From Lachnospiraceae bacterium (GTDB lineage: Bacteria > Bacillota > Clostridia > Lachnospirales > Lachnospiraceae), in NCBI GenBank assembly GCA_017526985.1, contig JAFXQR010000179.1, positions 106,331 through 170,330 on the forward strand: DNA of 64,000 nt, written 5' to 3'. Positions 1-7,289 of this stretch are shown one piece after another (position 1 is the stretch's first letter; each line of letters begins with the position of its first letter). Position numbers and translations under genes: made by a program. The notes under the pieces are model-generated. The model was not told where the DNA came from and did no database searches. It was given only the letters and a program-made list of their open reading frames with translations.

Positions 1-1101
1 ATTCGGGCTGTCGTTGTAGTAAACGACCGGTTTCAGTTCCTTATTGACATCATCCTTGGTAAATCCGTGCTGCAGAGCGGACAGCTTGCTGTCACAAATA
101 GACCATCTGCTGCAGTATCCGGACAGGACATCTGCCTGCGTGCGCTTATCAAAAGCGATGATTAACTTGATCGGATTCCCCAGCGTGTTCAGCAGAGAAG
201 TGTTCATCATTGCGTAATAAGTGCCATTCTCGGACTTTTTGGAGCGGATGATATAATCTTCACCAGCCTTATTCTCAAGCAAATGGTTCTCACGGCTTAC
301 CATAGTGAACAGGTAGCTCTTGATGCTTGCCGGAGACCAACCAGCCTTTACCAGAAGTTTATCCATAAAGGTTTTATAGAAAGCAACTTCTTCCGGGAAA
401 ATATTGGTCATATCCGTGCCGTCATCATTGCTCTCTGCAGAAACATTCGGTTTTACTGCCGGAGCCTGGGTTTCTGCCAGTTTGGCATTGATCACATCCA
501 GACGGGGGCGGATCAGGCCGGCCGTCGGAGCAACCGTATTTGTGATGATCGGACTTACTTTCGGCTCCTCTGTAGTTGCTGCCGGCAAAGCGGGCGCTTC
601 TACAGGTTTAATATCTGCCTCTAAAACACCGGTACGCAGGTCATCTTTTGCGACGTTCAGAAACATTGCCAGGTTCTGCTGCATTTCTTTCTTTGATTTT
701 ACCTTCGTCGTTGCGTTGATCTCATTCTTGATGATTTCTTCTGCAGAGCCTACAAATGCTCCCTGCCAGCAGCTTGCGCCCTTGAAAAACTGTACATACA
801 GGCGGCGGTTCTTGTCATTAAAGTAATTTGTCTTGATCCAAAGGTAAAAAGCACCGAGAGTTTCTTTTGCCGGGCTATAATTGCGGTAAAAATGCTGTAT
901 TGCGGACGGATCATATTCATTGTTTAAGCGTTCCGCGATCTCATTAAGGGATTCCTCTGCCAGGTCCGGGCATTTCATCTGGAACTGTTTACATACCGTC
1001 TCCCGGTTTCTGCAGTCCCCGACATTGCTGTACAGCGGCGGCAGTCCGCCTTCAAATTCCGCAACATCTTCTAAAGAGTAATTTTGCTGCAATGCGTTCA
1101 T
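1..1101 (-). CDS. Hypothetical protein, 3' part beyond the left edge
   Basis: An open frame of 367 codons runs from ATG at 1101 off the left edge. GGAGGT lies 9 bp before the ATG. The N-terminal ~160 residues look globular, followed by a Pro/Ala/Thr-rich linker (about residues 170-235) and a second globular part containing a K-rich stretch. No catalytic motif is recognised. It is the only gene after the motif promoter at 1154-1176. Function unknown. Confidence 0.8.
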   Translation of the reverse strand, partial: MNALQQNYSLEDVAEFEGGLPPLYSNVGDCRNRETVCKQFQMKCPDLAEESLNEIAERLNNEYDPSAIQHFYRNYSPAKETLGAFYLWIKTNYFNDKNRRLYVQFFKGASCWQGAFVGSAEEIIKNEINATTKVKSKKEMQQNLAMFLNVAKDDLRTGVLEADIKPVEAPALPAATTEEPKVSPIITNTVAPTAGLIRPRLDVINAKLAETQAPAVKPNVSAESNDDGTDMTNIFPEEVAFYKTFMDKLLVKAGWSPASIKSYLFTMVSRENHLLENKAGEDYIIRSKKSENGTYYAMMNTSLLNTLGNPIKLIIAFDKRTQADVLSGYCSRWSICDSKLSALQHGFTKDDVNKELKPVVYYNDSPN

Positions 1102-1153
1102 AATATTTTACCTCCGTTTTTATGTAATATGTGCAGGCACGATTGCCTGATCT

Positions 1154-1176
1154 TATATGAAAAATAAGATTTTACC
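1154..1176 (-). promoter_or_regulatory. CATATA-motif promoter
   Basis: Sense strand has GGTAAAAT exactly 17 bp before CATATA with a T-rich run between. It lies 53 bp before the start of the 1-1101 gene and just after a terminator. Confidence 0.75.
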
Positions 1177-1183
1177 GAACAAA

Positions 1184-1210
1184 AAAAAAGCCCCTCCGAA
1201 GAAGGGCTTT
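1184..1210 (-). terminator. Rho-independent terminator
   Basis: AAGCCC/GGGCTT-type stem with a TTCTTCGGA region, followed by a run of T on the minus strand, directly after the 1220-1912 gene. Confidence 0.85.
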
Positions 1211-1219
1211 GTTACCTGA

Positions 1220-1912
1220 TTACAGCTCGAATTTCGGGATCAGATTCTCGATATTGAAGCGATCGGTCTGTCCGGTGAGCTCATCCGCTTTTTCTGCACT
1301 CATTTCCAGATCGTGATGCTTTAAGAAATCTTCGATCAGAAGATAGGTATTGTCTGCGATACAATACTGAAAAGTTTCCATCTCCAGCCCGAGCATATCC
1401 AGGTTACGGGCTTCCATCATTCTTGCGATATCCGGGAGATCTTTTAAGCGGGTAAAATCTCCGCCCAGCTCCACAGCGGATAATGATGTATCGACTGCCA
1501 GCACTTTCATCCGCAGCAGGTCTTTTTCGTCCAAAAATTTCATATGTACCCGGCCGATATCTGCTGTCTTGGTAAAATGCAGTTTTCCGGTGGAGATCTC
1601 CAGGTCTTTGATCGAGCTTCCGGAGAGCATCAGGTCATTATTTACCCACCCGGCACCCATATCCAGAGAAAGGCCGATCCGGTCAAGTTCTTTGGCAATA
1701 TCCTTCGGAAGGTCGGCGCCCACATAATCGATATCGGTTACTCCGCCATCCCGCAGTCCCTGGGCGATCATCGCAAACCCGCCGACGATATAAAAAGTCA
1801 TTTCCGGAGCATTCTGCGCTTCCAGATAATCATTTAACAGGGAAAGTCCCTGATACATCGGTGTTTTCTTAATCTGATCGGATGCTTTATTACCGAATAT
1901 AATCTCTTCCAT
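1220..1912 (-). CDS. Nucleotidyltransferase-like protein (DUF6036/AbiEii-like fold)
   Basis: 230 residues. Residues about 40-70 read YIVGGFAMIAQGLRDGG then TDIDYVG, the glycine-plus-DxD arrangement of the Pol-beta nucleotidyltransferase fold as found in DUF6036 and AbiEii-like proteins. These families transfer nucleotides to proteins or tRNA, often as toxins, but the substrate cannot be read here. GGAG precedes the ATG by 9 bp. It is a monocistronic unit with its own motif promoter and terminator. No HEPN or antitoxin gene is adjacent, so a toxin role is unproven. Confidence 0.55.
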   Translation of the reverse strand: MEEIIFGNKASDQIKKTPMYQGLSLLNDYLEAQNAPEMTFYIVGGFAMIAQGLRDGGVTDIDYVGADLPKDIAKELDRIGLSLDMGAGWVNNDLMLSGSSIKDLEISTGKLHFTKTADIGRVHMKFLDEKDLLRMKVLAVDTSLSAVELGGDFTRLKDLPDIARMMEARNLDMLGLEMETFQYCIADNTYLLIEDFLKHHDLEMSAEKADELTGQTDRFNIENLIPKFEL

Positions 1913-1957
1913 TTTTAATGTCTCCTTTTAATAATAGCGGAAAACTCTTCCTGTCTA

Positions 1958-1980
1958 TATATGAAAAAAGAGTAAAGAAA
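1958..1980 (-). promoter_or_regulatory. CATATA-motif promoter (weak upstream half)
   Basis: TTTTTTCATATA drives the 1220 gene. The upstream half is the 3' arm and T-run of the preceding terminator, so promoter and terminator share sequence. Confidence 0.65.
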
Positions 1981-1998
1981 AATCTTTACTCTGTTTTT
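1964..1998 (-). terminator. Terminator overlapping the next promoter
   Basis: Minus-strand hairpin AGAGTAAAG/CTTTACTCT with a T-run that merges into the CATATA motif. Confidence 0.75.
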
Positions 1999-1999
1999 T

Positions 2000-2527
2000 T
2001 TACCCCTTTTCTATCTCCGGTCCTGGATCGTCATGGATCACAAAATCAGCATTCCGATAATCCAGCTTCGGCCGCTCAAACAGCACTTCATCGAAATGTT
2101 CCCGGATATACCCCCGGACATCTTTTACCCCTTCCGGTACAGCGATTTTTCCATGCACAGACGCCTTTGGATATACCGTAAGCCCGACAACCCGCTTGAT
2201 CTTCTTTGATAAAAGTTTTAGCGGGCAGATCACTGCCAGATAATAGTCATTCGCCTCTTCCCGCTCCAGTCCGATCCCAGGGAAAATATAGAAGACCCGG
2301 ATGGCATCCCTTGTATTGGTAGTACCATTCTCCTGAACCAGCGGGATATTGCGCCATGCGGAGGTCACATAGTAGTCATAGCCTTCCCGTCTGCAGAAAT
2401 CAACAAAATCCTCGGTCTCCGGATCCGTAGACTCGATAAATTTCATCAAAAATTTCTCCAGTGTCATATAATCATCGATCGAAAGCTCATACATGGCCTC
2501 TTCCCGGATCTCGTAATCGTAGGTCAT
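2000..2527 (-). CDS. Hypothetical protein, paralogue of the 2632-3024 product
   Basis: 175 residues, acidic. The segment FVDFCRREGYDYYV followed 35-40 residues later by a hydrophobic YYLAVICPLK strand aligns with FEAYCKQNGYDWAV and MLVVIAPVK in the next gene, so the two are diverged paralogues. GGGAGG precedes the ATG. It has its own motif promoter and terminator. No known domain is recognised. Confidence 0.75.
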   Translation of the reverse strand: MTYDYEIREEAMYELSIDDYMTLEKFLMKFIESTDPETEDFVDFCRREGYDYYVTSAWRNIPLVQENGTTNTRDAIRVFYIFPGIGLEREEANDYYLAVICPLKLLSKKIKRVVGLTVYPKASVHGKIAVPEGVKDVRGYIREHFDEVLFERPKLDYRNADFVIHDDPGPEIEKG

Positions 2528-2548
2528 CTGACATCATCCTCCCGATAT

Positions 2549-2571
2549 TATATGAAAAATTAAAAAACCGC
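2549..2571 (-). promoter_or_regulatory. CATATA-motif promoter
   Basis: TTTTTCATATAAT lies 22 bp before the ATG of the 2000 gene, leaving room only for a short leader with GGGAGG. Confidence 0.7.
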
Positions 2572-2596
2572 TTTTTCTTACAAAAGCGGCTTTTTA
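2563..2596 (-). terminator. Rho-independent terminator
   Basis: AGCCGCTTTT/AAAAAGCGGTTTTTT hairpin on the minus strand, after the 2632 gene and abutting the next motif. Confidence 0.85.
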
Positions 2597-2631
2597 CAAG
2601 GTTTTTTTGGTTGTGTGAGAGCCTCCGTCTT

Positions 2632-3024
2632 TCAATCCCGTTCAAAATCGTCATCTTCTCTGAAGCGGTGAATACCCTTATCTTCTTCCATCGTTCTTTC
2701 TTTTACCGGAGCGATCACTACCAGCATATCGTTGTTTCTGGGATCATCTTCCGCCGGCAGCGGGAATTCTTTTCCGGCTTTTTCCGTACCTTTAAACACG
2801 AAAAACGCTTCTACCGGCCCGATATGGTTCTTTGGATTTGCCTCATTTAAAGGCTTTGCCAAGTCCTGTACGGCCCAGTCATAGCCGTTCTGCTTACAGT
2901 ACGCTTCAAATCTGGGACGGTCAAACCCGTCTGCAGCATAAGATTTCATTCTGGTGATCAGCTCGATCATCTGATCCAGTCCCAGTCGTTTTACTCCGGA
3001 TAAAAACTCACATTCGTAGCTCAT
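2632..3024 (-). CDS. Hypothetical protein, paralogue of the 2000-2527 product
   Basis: 130 residues with an acidic tail ending FERD. It shares the F-x2-(F/Y)-C-(K/R)-x2-GYD-(Y/W)-x-V segment and the downstream VVIAPVK strand with its neighbour. The ATG overlaps the stop of the upstream gene (ATGA). It is the last gene of a four-gene unit starting at 4276. Function unknown. Confidence 0.75.
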   Translation of the reverse strand: MSYECEFLSGVKRLGLDQMIELITRMKSYAADGFDRPRFEAYCKQNGYDWAVQDLAKPLNEANPKNHIGPVEAFFVFKGTEKAGKEFPLPAEDDPRNNDMLVVIAPVKERTMEEDKGIHRFREDDDFERD

Positions 3025-3425
3025 TTGGATACCCCTTTGAAATATTTGTCTTTCATGTCTTTCATATAACCCATATCTTCGTACACCTTTGCGGCATCGA
3101 AGTGCTTTCCTGCAGCTTTTGCATCCTTCTCGATCTTTTGGATGGTCAGGATCCGCATCTGGTCACCACGCAGGATCAGTCTGGAGCATAAGGATGCACA
3201 GGTTGGAGAAAACTCGTGCAAGTGCTCTTTTACAAACAGATAAGTTGTGCGGCCATCCGTCTGTCTTGCTCTGTCGAGCCAGCGGATAAACTCCATCGGA
3301 GCATCTTTGCACATCAAAAGCTTCCTGCAGCTGATCAGACAATCATTGATCGTACTGGTCATCTGGGATAAACTGTCAATTTCCGGGTCAAATTGTCTTT
3401 TATAACTCATAACTGTATTCCTCAT
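3021..3425 (-). CDS. Hypothetical protein
   Basis: 134 residues, helical, rich in Lys, Arg and Cys (CLISCRKLLMC, CASLCSRLIL). Both ends overlap neighbours by 4 bp (ATGA), indicating translational coupling with the HEPN-like gene upstream. No motif recognised. Confidence 0.75.
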   Translation of the reverse strand: MRNTVMSYKRQFDPEIDSLSQMTSTINDCLISCRKLLMCKDAPMEFIRWLDRARQTDGRTTYLFVKEHLHEFSPTCASLCSRLILRGDQMRILTIQKIEKDAKAAGKHFDAAKVYEDMGYMKDMKDKYFKGVSK

Positions 3426-3967
3426 ATCAGATCTTTTATTGCATCCGCCGATGGTTCGTATGGTTTTACCGGGAGATTGTTCTTTTCCATCACGGGTTTG
3501 GGTTTATCCCACGCTCTGGATGGATCCAAAAGGCTCATACATTTATCCCGCTGGATCTCCAAATACTTCCGGCATTTACAGAAGTCGTCATAACTGGTCT
3601 GAGCATAATCGTATCTGGCATCAATGTATAAAGCCGAAATATCTCTCAAAAACTGTTTCAAGGCGTGTTCCTCGCTTCTGGAGTTACACACATCTAAAGG
3701 TTGGATCCTGGTCGATATTTCGGAGTGCAGACGGTACAAATCGTGAGACTCTTTCATTAACGATTCTGCCACATTAAGTCCGGAAGCTTCCAAAACACCT
3801 TTATAATATAATTCCAGATCGTTTGCCAATATAGACATATGGTAGTTTTTATATGTTTGTTCTGTTTTGGATTCCAGATCATCAAACATATCTTCTGCAA
3901 CATATATTTTACTGTTATCCGTTGGCTTTCTTTGCAGCTGGTTTAAAACGCTATCAGGAATAATCAT
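3422..3967 (-). CDS. HEPN-like all-helical protein
   Basis: 181 residues. The pattern DLELYYKGVLEASGL, then SHDLYRLHSEI, then DARYDYAQTSYDDFCKCRKYLEI resembles HEPN domains, which show a (L/Y)-K-x-L-L helix, an H-D-L helix and a terminal helical hairpin. The catalytic R-x4-6-H motif of HEPN RNases is not evident, so activity is doubtful. The neighbour at 3980 sits where a minimal nucleotidyltransferase partner would be but lacks the expected GS...DxD. The fold assignment is by eye. Confidence 0.45.
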   Translation of the reverse strand: MIIPDSVLNQLQRKPTDNSKIYVAEDMFDDLESKTEQTYKNYHMSILANDLELYYKGVLEASGLNVAESLMKESHDLYRLHSEISTRIQPLDVCNSRSEEHALKQFLRDISALYIDARYDYAQTSYDDFCKCRKYLEIQRDKCMSLLDPSRAWDKPKPVMEKNNLPVKPYEPSADAIKDLI

Positions 3968-3979
3968 TTTTTCACCTCT

Positions 3980-4276
3980 TTAAGAGCGCTCCCAGAGTAT
4001 GATAGCACTTTCTGGAAGCATATCCGGTCGAAGAATGGATAACTGGTTGCGAAAAGCCACCTTCTCGTCAAGATCGCTTCGAATATAGTTATCCACGCAC
4101 ACTATGGGAACAAAATTATCCTGTAAAACACCATCTTTAACATCGAGACGGCTGATCGATATAGTATCTACTACTTTTTCCGTATCTGCAGCCAGGATAT
4201 CTTTGATCATCTGGTCGATCTCATCCCAGTCCGCTGTGATCTTAGTCAGTATGTTAAAAGATCTCTCACTCTTCAT
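3980..4276 (-). CDS. Hypothetical protein, first gene of a four-gene operon
   Basis: About 98 residues from ATG at 4276. I chose this start because GGAGG lies 5 bp before it; an in-frame TTG at 4288 overlaps that site. The protein ends ILWERS and has alternating hydrophobic strands (FVPIVCV). It sits 12 bp before the HEPN-like gene. No nucleotidyltransferase motif is visible. Confidence 0.7.
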   Translation of the reverse strand: MKSERSFNILTKITADWDEIDQMIKDILAADTEKVVDTISISRLDVKDGVLQDNFVPIVCVDNYIRSDLDEKVAFRNQLSILRPDMLPESAIILWERS

Positions 4277-4322
4277 AAAAACCTCCAAAAATGTTATAAA
4301 AACATTATACCATTCTCAAAGA

Positions 4323-4345
4323 TATATGAAAAATATTATTTTCCT
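4323..4345 (-). promoter_or_regulatory. CATATA-motif promoter
   Basis: GGAAAATAATATTTTT followed by CATATA, 47 bp before the operon 4276-2632. Confidence 0.75.
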
Positions 4346-4347
4346 GC

Positions 4348-4734
4348 TCAATCGTAGTCCAGAACCAGGGTGTATTCTTCCTCGTGCCACCGATCTACCG
4401 TTTCAAAACGAGAAACAAGTTGCTTTGCATCCACCAAAGTCCAATCGACCTCTTCATAAGTCGGTTCCAGCCCCTGCAGTTCACAATAGCAGTGGTCGTC
4501 CTCTGTAATCCCGTCTTTAAAACGATCCACCGGAAGACCCACTTGCTCCGGGATAAACAGCATCTGGGAAGGACCGATATACCGGCCGAGTTCCCGCTCA
4601 TAATCCCCACAGCAGAAGGGTTCTTCGTCAAAACCTTCGCATTTTGAGAAGATCTTCTTTGCGTCTTCAAAAGAGATTCTGCCATCGATCACGACTCTCT
4701 GGTCCTTCTTGTAATTGGACGCATCCCGGTACAT
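4348..4734 (-). CDS. Hypothetical protein of a family with a YMYRDASNYK motif, possibly 5'-truncated
   Basis: 128 residues from ATG at 4734. The order YRDASNYK, then FIPEQVGLP, then DDHCYCEL, then LVSRFE matches a recurrent small-protein family I recall from conjugative elements; no function is known to me. The ATG has no ribosome site before it and the frame stays open upstream without a start codon, so the natural N-terminus may lie in the fragment at 4826-4879 (see that entry). Confidence 0.6.
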   Translation of the reverse strand: MYRDASNYKKDQRVVIDGRISFEDAKKIFSKCEGFDEEPFCCGDYERELGRYIGPSQMLFIPEQVGLPVDRFKDGITEDDHCYCELQGLEPTYEEVDWTLVDAKQLVSRFETVDRWHEEEYTLVLDYD

Positions 4735-4879
4735 ATAGCAGACTGCTGTATTTTTTGGCGTCTCAAAACTGCATCTGGTATTGTCTATTTCTTCGCCAAG
4801 ATGATCCTGTTGCTCTTTTTCTTTTCTACAACACTGGAGCCGTCTTTATTTCGTATTTTTCAAAATCATAGCTGCCCAT
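4735..4879 (-). pseudogene. Possible frameshifted 5' end of the 4348 gene
   Basis: ATG at 4879 follows AAAGGG at a proper distance and encodes MGSYDFEKYEIKTAPVL before TAG at 4826. In the next frame the sequence is open and leads without a stop into the 4348 gene through QQDHLGEEIDNTRCSFETP. One base change in the A-rich stretch near 4810-4826 would join the two. A sequencing error, a real frameshift or a programmed shift are all possible. Confidence 0.35.
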
Positions 4880-4887
4880 TCTGCCCT

Positions 4888-5313
4888 TTAGCAGGACTTA
4901 TCTTCTTCATAATCTTCATGATCATCGTCTTTACTCGGGCCATCAATAAATTCCAGGCCTTCAATACCGTCCGTCTCCGGCGGAATGTATTTCCCCTCAA
5001 ATACAGAACCGTCTATCTTTCCGGCAATATAATCCCGGCTGCGCTGTCTGCTGTCCCATTCTGCAGTCAGAGCGTCTGCCAGCTGCTGGCCGGTCTGGAT
5101 CTTATTGCCGATCTCTGCCGGAAACAGCGTTACTTCACGGCCATCCTTCTTATAATCCACACAGACTCTTGTACCACGCTCAGATACACGCACCGGAAGG
5201 TCTGTACCAAGGATTTCCCCGGCATCCTTTGCCATTGCCCGAATCTGATCTGCAGTTAAATTGTGCAGCGGTTCTGCCATCTCGCTCAAATCGTGTTCCT
5301 GTGAAATGATCAT
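4888..5313 (-). CDS. Hypothetical acidic protein
   Basis: 141 residues with a strongly acidic C-terminus (DDDHEDYEEDK). GGAGGT precedes the ATG by 9 bp. First gene after the motif promoter at 5359. No domain recognised. Confidence 0.75.
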   Translation of the reverse strand: MIISQEHDLSEMAEPLHNLTADQIRAMAKDAGEILGTDLPVRVSERGTRVCVDYKKDGREVTLFPAEIGNKIQTGQQLADALTAEWDSRQRSRDYIAGKIDGSVFEGKYIPPETDGIEGLEFIDGPSKDDDHEDYEEDKSC

Positions 5314-5358
5314 ATTTTCCTACCTCCATTCGGTTGTTTTGTCATAAAACCCTATCAA

Positions 5359-5381
5359 TATATGAAAAATAGAAAAGAAAA
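5359..5381 (-). promoter_or_regulatory. CATATA-motif promoter
   Basis: CTATTTTTCATATAT, 46 bp before the 5313 start. The GGTnAAAT half is absent and replaced by the T-run of a terminator. Confidence 0.65.
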
Positions 5382-5405
5382 AGGGCCTGCAAACAACAGG
5401 CCCAT
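5378..5405 (-). terminator. Rho-independent terminator
   Basis: GGGCCTG/CAGGCCC hairpin followed by TTTTT, after the 5419 gene. Confidence 0.85.
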
Positions 5406-5418
5406 TCTCCAAATACCC

Positions 5419-5754
5419 TTAATCCAGGTCCGGTTCAGCATCTTCGATCGGATCTCCGTATTGATCCAGCTCGGTGAAGTATTTATCCATATTGTCAAAA
5501 TAATCTGCCGGATAGTCAATATCGGTGCCCCATCCGCCCCAACCTCTCAGTCTTGCGGCATCATTGATATGCACCATATCGTTCTCCATCTCCAGGATGA
5601 GGATCTCTGTCGGCACACGGAAATACTGTCGGTCTTCGCTTTTTGTCATATAATCCACGGTGTTCTTTTCGTTATCCACGTGAAGCAGGTAGACCGTGCT
5701 TTCCCGGCTGGTTCTGCGGTTATCCTGTAAATACTGTTCATAAGTCAGTCTCAT
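5419..5754 (-). CDS. Hypothetical protein
   Basis: 111 residues from ATG at 5754, chosen because AAAGGAGG is 5 bp upstream; an in-frame GTG at 5760 is too close to that site. Tryptophan and glycine cluster LRGWGGWGTD near residue 70, acidic tail. Last gene of the unit starting at 7166. Confidence 0.75.
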   Translation of the reverse strand: MRLTYEQYLQDNRRTSRESTVYLLHVDNEKNTVDYMTKSEDRQYFRVPTEILILEMENDMVHINDAARLRGWGGWGTDIDYPADYFDNMDKYFTELDQYGDPIEDAEPDLD

Positions 5755-5765
5755 ATGCACCTCCT

Positions 5766-6437
5766 TTAATCTTTCGTATACACTTCGTTGGCAAAGAGAT
5801 CACGGTAATCTTCTGCAGATCCGGGGATTTCTCTACTATGTCCTTCATCCTTCTTTCCAAAGACGATATCGCCGTCTCTGTCAGCAAAACGATGGTACAG
5901 ATTTGTATACGGCGCCATATAGTTTTCTACCTCATCCTTTTTCTTTTCGATCTCATTTTCCGCTTTCTTAATAAATCCGGAAGTTATACGGGCGGTCAGA
6001 TCGTTAAAAAACTGGACATAGTTATCTTTGTTCAGATCACTATCGTTAACAAACTCGTTAATGTCTTCCTGTGAATTGGAAAATTCGTCAAGGGGGATAC
6101 GATGGCTTCCCCTTTGATAAATAAGCTGTTTTGAATACGGATTGACATTCCATTGTTTTTCTTTCTGATCAAAATTCCGCTCCTGCTTAAACAGGATCTC
6201 GTACGACCAGGTTTTTCCTATAGGAATAGAAACAGATACACCCGTTGTCAGAAGATTTCGGCTTGACAGGCTTTCAAATAACTCGGCAGCCTGCTTTCCC
6301 GCAGCAAGGAAATCTTTAAACAGCTGAAGACCGAAATCTTTCGCCTTTGGTACCACCTCTTCTGCAGTCTGTATTCTTTTCTCCAGGTAGTCCGCCTGTG
6401 TCATCAGTTGATCGATTTTGCTTTGCAGATCGTCCAT
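5766..6437 (-). CDS. Hypothetical coiled-coil protein
   Basis: 223 residues. Residues 1-35 are heptad-like (DDLQSKIDQLMTQADYLEKRI) and a second charged helix lies near 150-175 (KKAENEIEKKKDEVENY). AAGGAG precedes the ATG. Same operon as its neighbours; no catalytic motif. Confidence 0.75.
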   Translation of the reverse strand: MDDLQSKIDQLMTQADYLEKRIQTAEEVVPKAKDFGLQLFKDFLAAGKQAAELFESLSSRNLLTTGVSVSIPIGKTWSYEILFKQERNFDQKEKQWNVNPYSKQLIYQRGSHRIPLDEFSNSQEDINEFVNDSDLNKDNYVQFFNDLTARITSGFIKKAENEIEKKKDEVENYMAPYTNLYHRFADRDGDIVFGKKDEGHSREIPGSAEDYRDLFANEVYTKD

Positions 6438-6483
6438 CTTTGTTCTCCTTTTTTACGCTACTCAGGGTCTATATCATCGCCCT

Positions 6484-6654
6484 TTACTCTTTCTCCTGGA
6501 TTTTCTCGGATGCTCTATCAATCTCTTTTAAGGTCTCTGTCAGACCTTTGTATGCTTCCATAGCATGCTTGGAATTATCAAACTTGATCGTAAAACCATC
6601 CTTGTTCAGCTGAATATCTGTATAATTCTTGAAGATTGTTTCCATATCTGTCAT
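6484..6654 (-). CDS. Small hypothetical protein (56 aa)
   Basis: The frame starts MTDMETIFKNYTDIQ and ends EKIQEKE at TAA 6484-6486. GGAGGAG precedes the ATG, which overlaps the stop of the upstream gene (ATGA). This coupling and the even composition argue for a real gene despite its size. Confidence 0.65.
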   Translation of the reverse strand: MTDMETIFKNYTDIQLNKDGFTIKFDNSKHAMEAYKGLTETLKEIDRASEKIQEKE

Positions 6655-7166
6655 CTCTGCATCTCCTCCTTCTCTAAACGCTCCGGATTGATCTGGTGGA
6701 GCTTCGGATTGTTGAGCCCCATAAATTCTTTTACGAACTGTTCCAGCTCCGGATAATCCCCGTTATGCCGGCTGTGGCGATAATCATCGACGCCATACTG
6801 GATCGTAAAGCTGAATCCAAAATCCGCTTCATTCTTTGTAACATACAATGCTTTTGCAGCATCACCCAGATGGCTGCGCACGCAGTTCATCAGCTCTTCA
6901 ATACTCTCCAGGCAGTCGTTGCCTTTCTTATATAAAGTTCCGTTTACTTCGCCATCCCGGATCAGCACATCAAAATCATATTTTGTGTCGATCGCTGTAC
7001 GAACCAGTACGATCGAATCCGAGATCTGCTCCGTTTCGGTATCTTCTGTGATAAAATCCGGGAAATCCCGCAGAGCTTCCTTTATCTCTTCTGCAGACCT
7101 CTCTGTCTCCAGGTAGAATTCAAAGCCATCTTCTGCGCATACATTGACATTATAATCTTTCTCCAA
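6651..7166 (-). CDS. Hypothetical protein
   Basis: About 171 residues. The start is taken as TTG at 7166 because GGAGGT lies 7 bp upstream; the in-frame GTG at 7175 overlaps that site. Acidic first half with several beta-like stretches; no known domain. First gene of a four-gene unit. A hairpin repeat lies in its leader. Confidence 0.7.
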   Translation of the reverse strand: MEKDYNVNVCAEDGFEFYLETERSAEEIKEALRDFPDFITEDTETEQISDSIVLVRTAIDTKYDFDVLIRDGEVNGTLYKKGNDCLESIEELMNCVRSHLGDAAKALYVTKNEADFGFSFTIQYGVDDYRHSRHNGDYPELEQFVKEFMGLNNPKLHQINPERLEKEEMQR

Positions 7167-7181
7167 AACAGTCACCTCCTC

Positions 7182-7211
7182 TCCGATGGACGCCGCAAAG
7201 CAGCCATCCTT
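7182..7211 (-). repeat. 30-bp hairpin repeat unit in a 5' leader
   Basis: On the minus strand the unit has GGATGGCTGC, TTT, GCGGCGTCC. The five-base arms pair as GCTGC/GCGGC with one G-T wobble. It lies between the motif promoter and the ribosome site of the 6651 gene. Confidence 0.7.
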
Positions 7212-7219
7212 TACTTTCT

Positions 7220-7242
7220 TATATGAAAAATAAAATAAGAAA
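7220..7242 (-). promoter_or_regulatory. CATATA-motif promoter
   Basis: TTATTTTATTTTT then CATATA, 54 bp before the 7166 start; the upstream half is degenerate. Confidence 0.65.
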
Positions 7243-7278
7243 CAAAAAAAAGCAGAGGTGGTTGTGCCACCTCCGCCG
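7243..7278 (-). terminator. Rho-independent terminator
   Basis: GGAGGTGGCACAACCACCTC stem with an eight-T run, after the VWA gene. Confidence 0.85.
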
Positions 7279-7289
7279 CATTTGTATTT

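Noticed and set aside
3422-4276. Full HEPN-MNT toxin-antitoxin call
   Set aside because: Neither the HEPN catalytic motif nor the MNT motif is visible; only a fold-level resemblance is reported.
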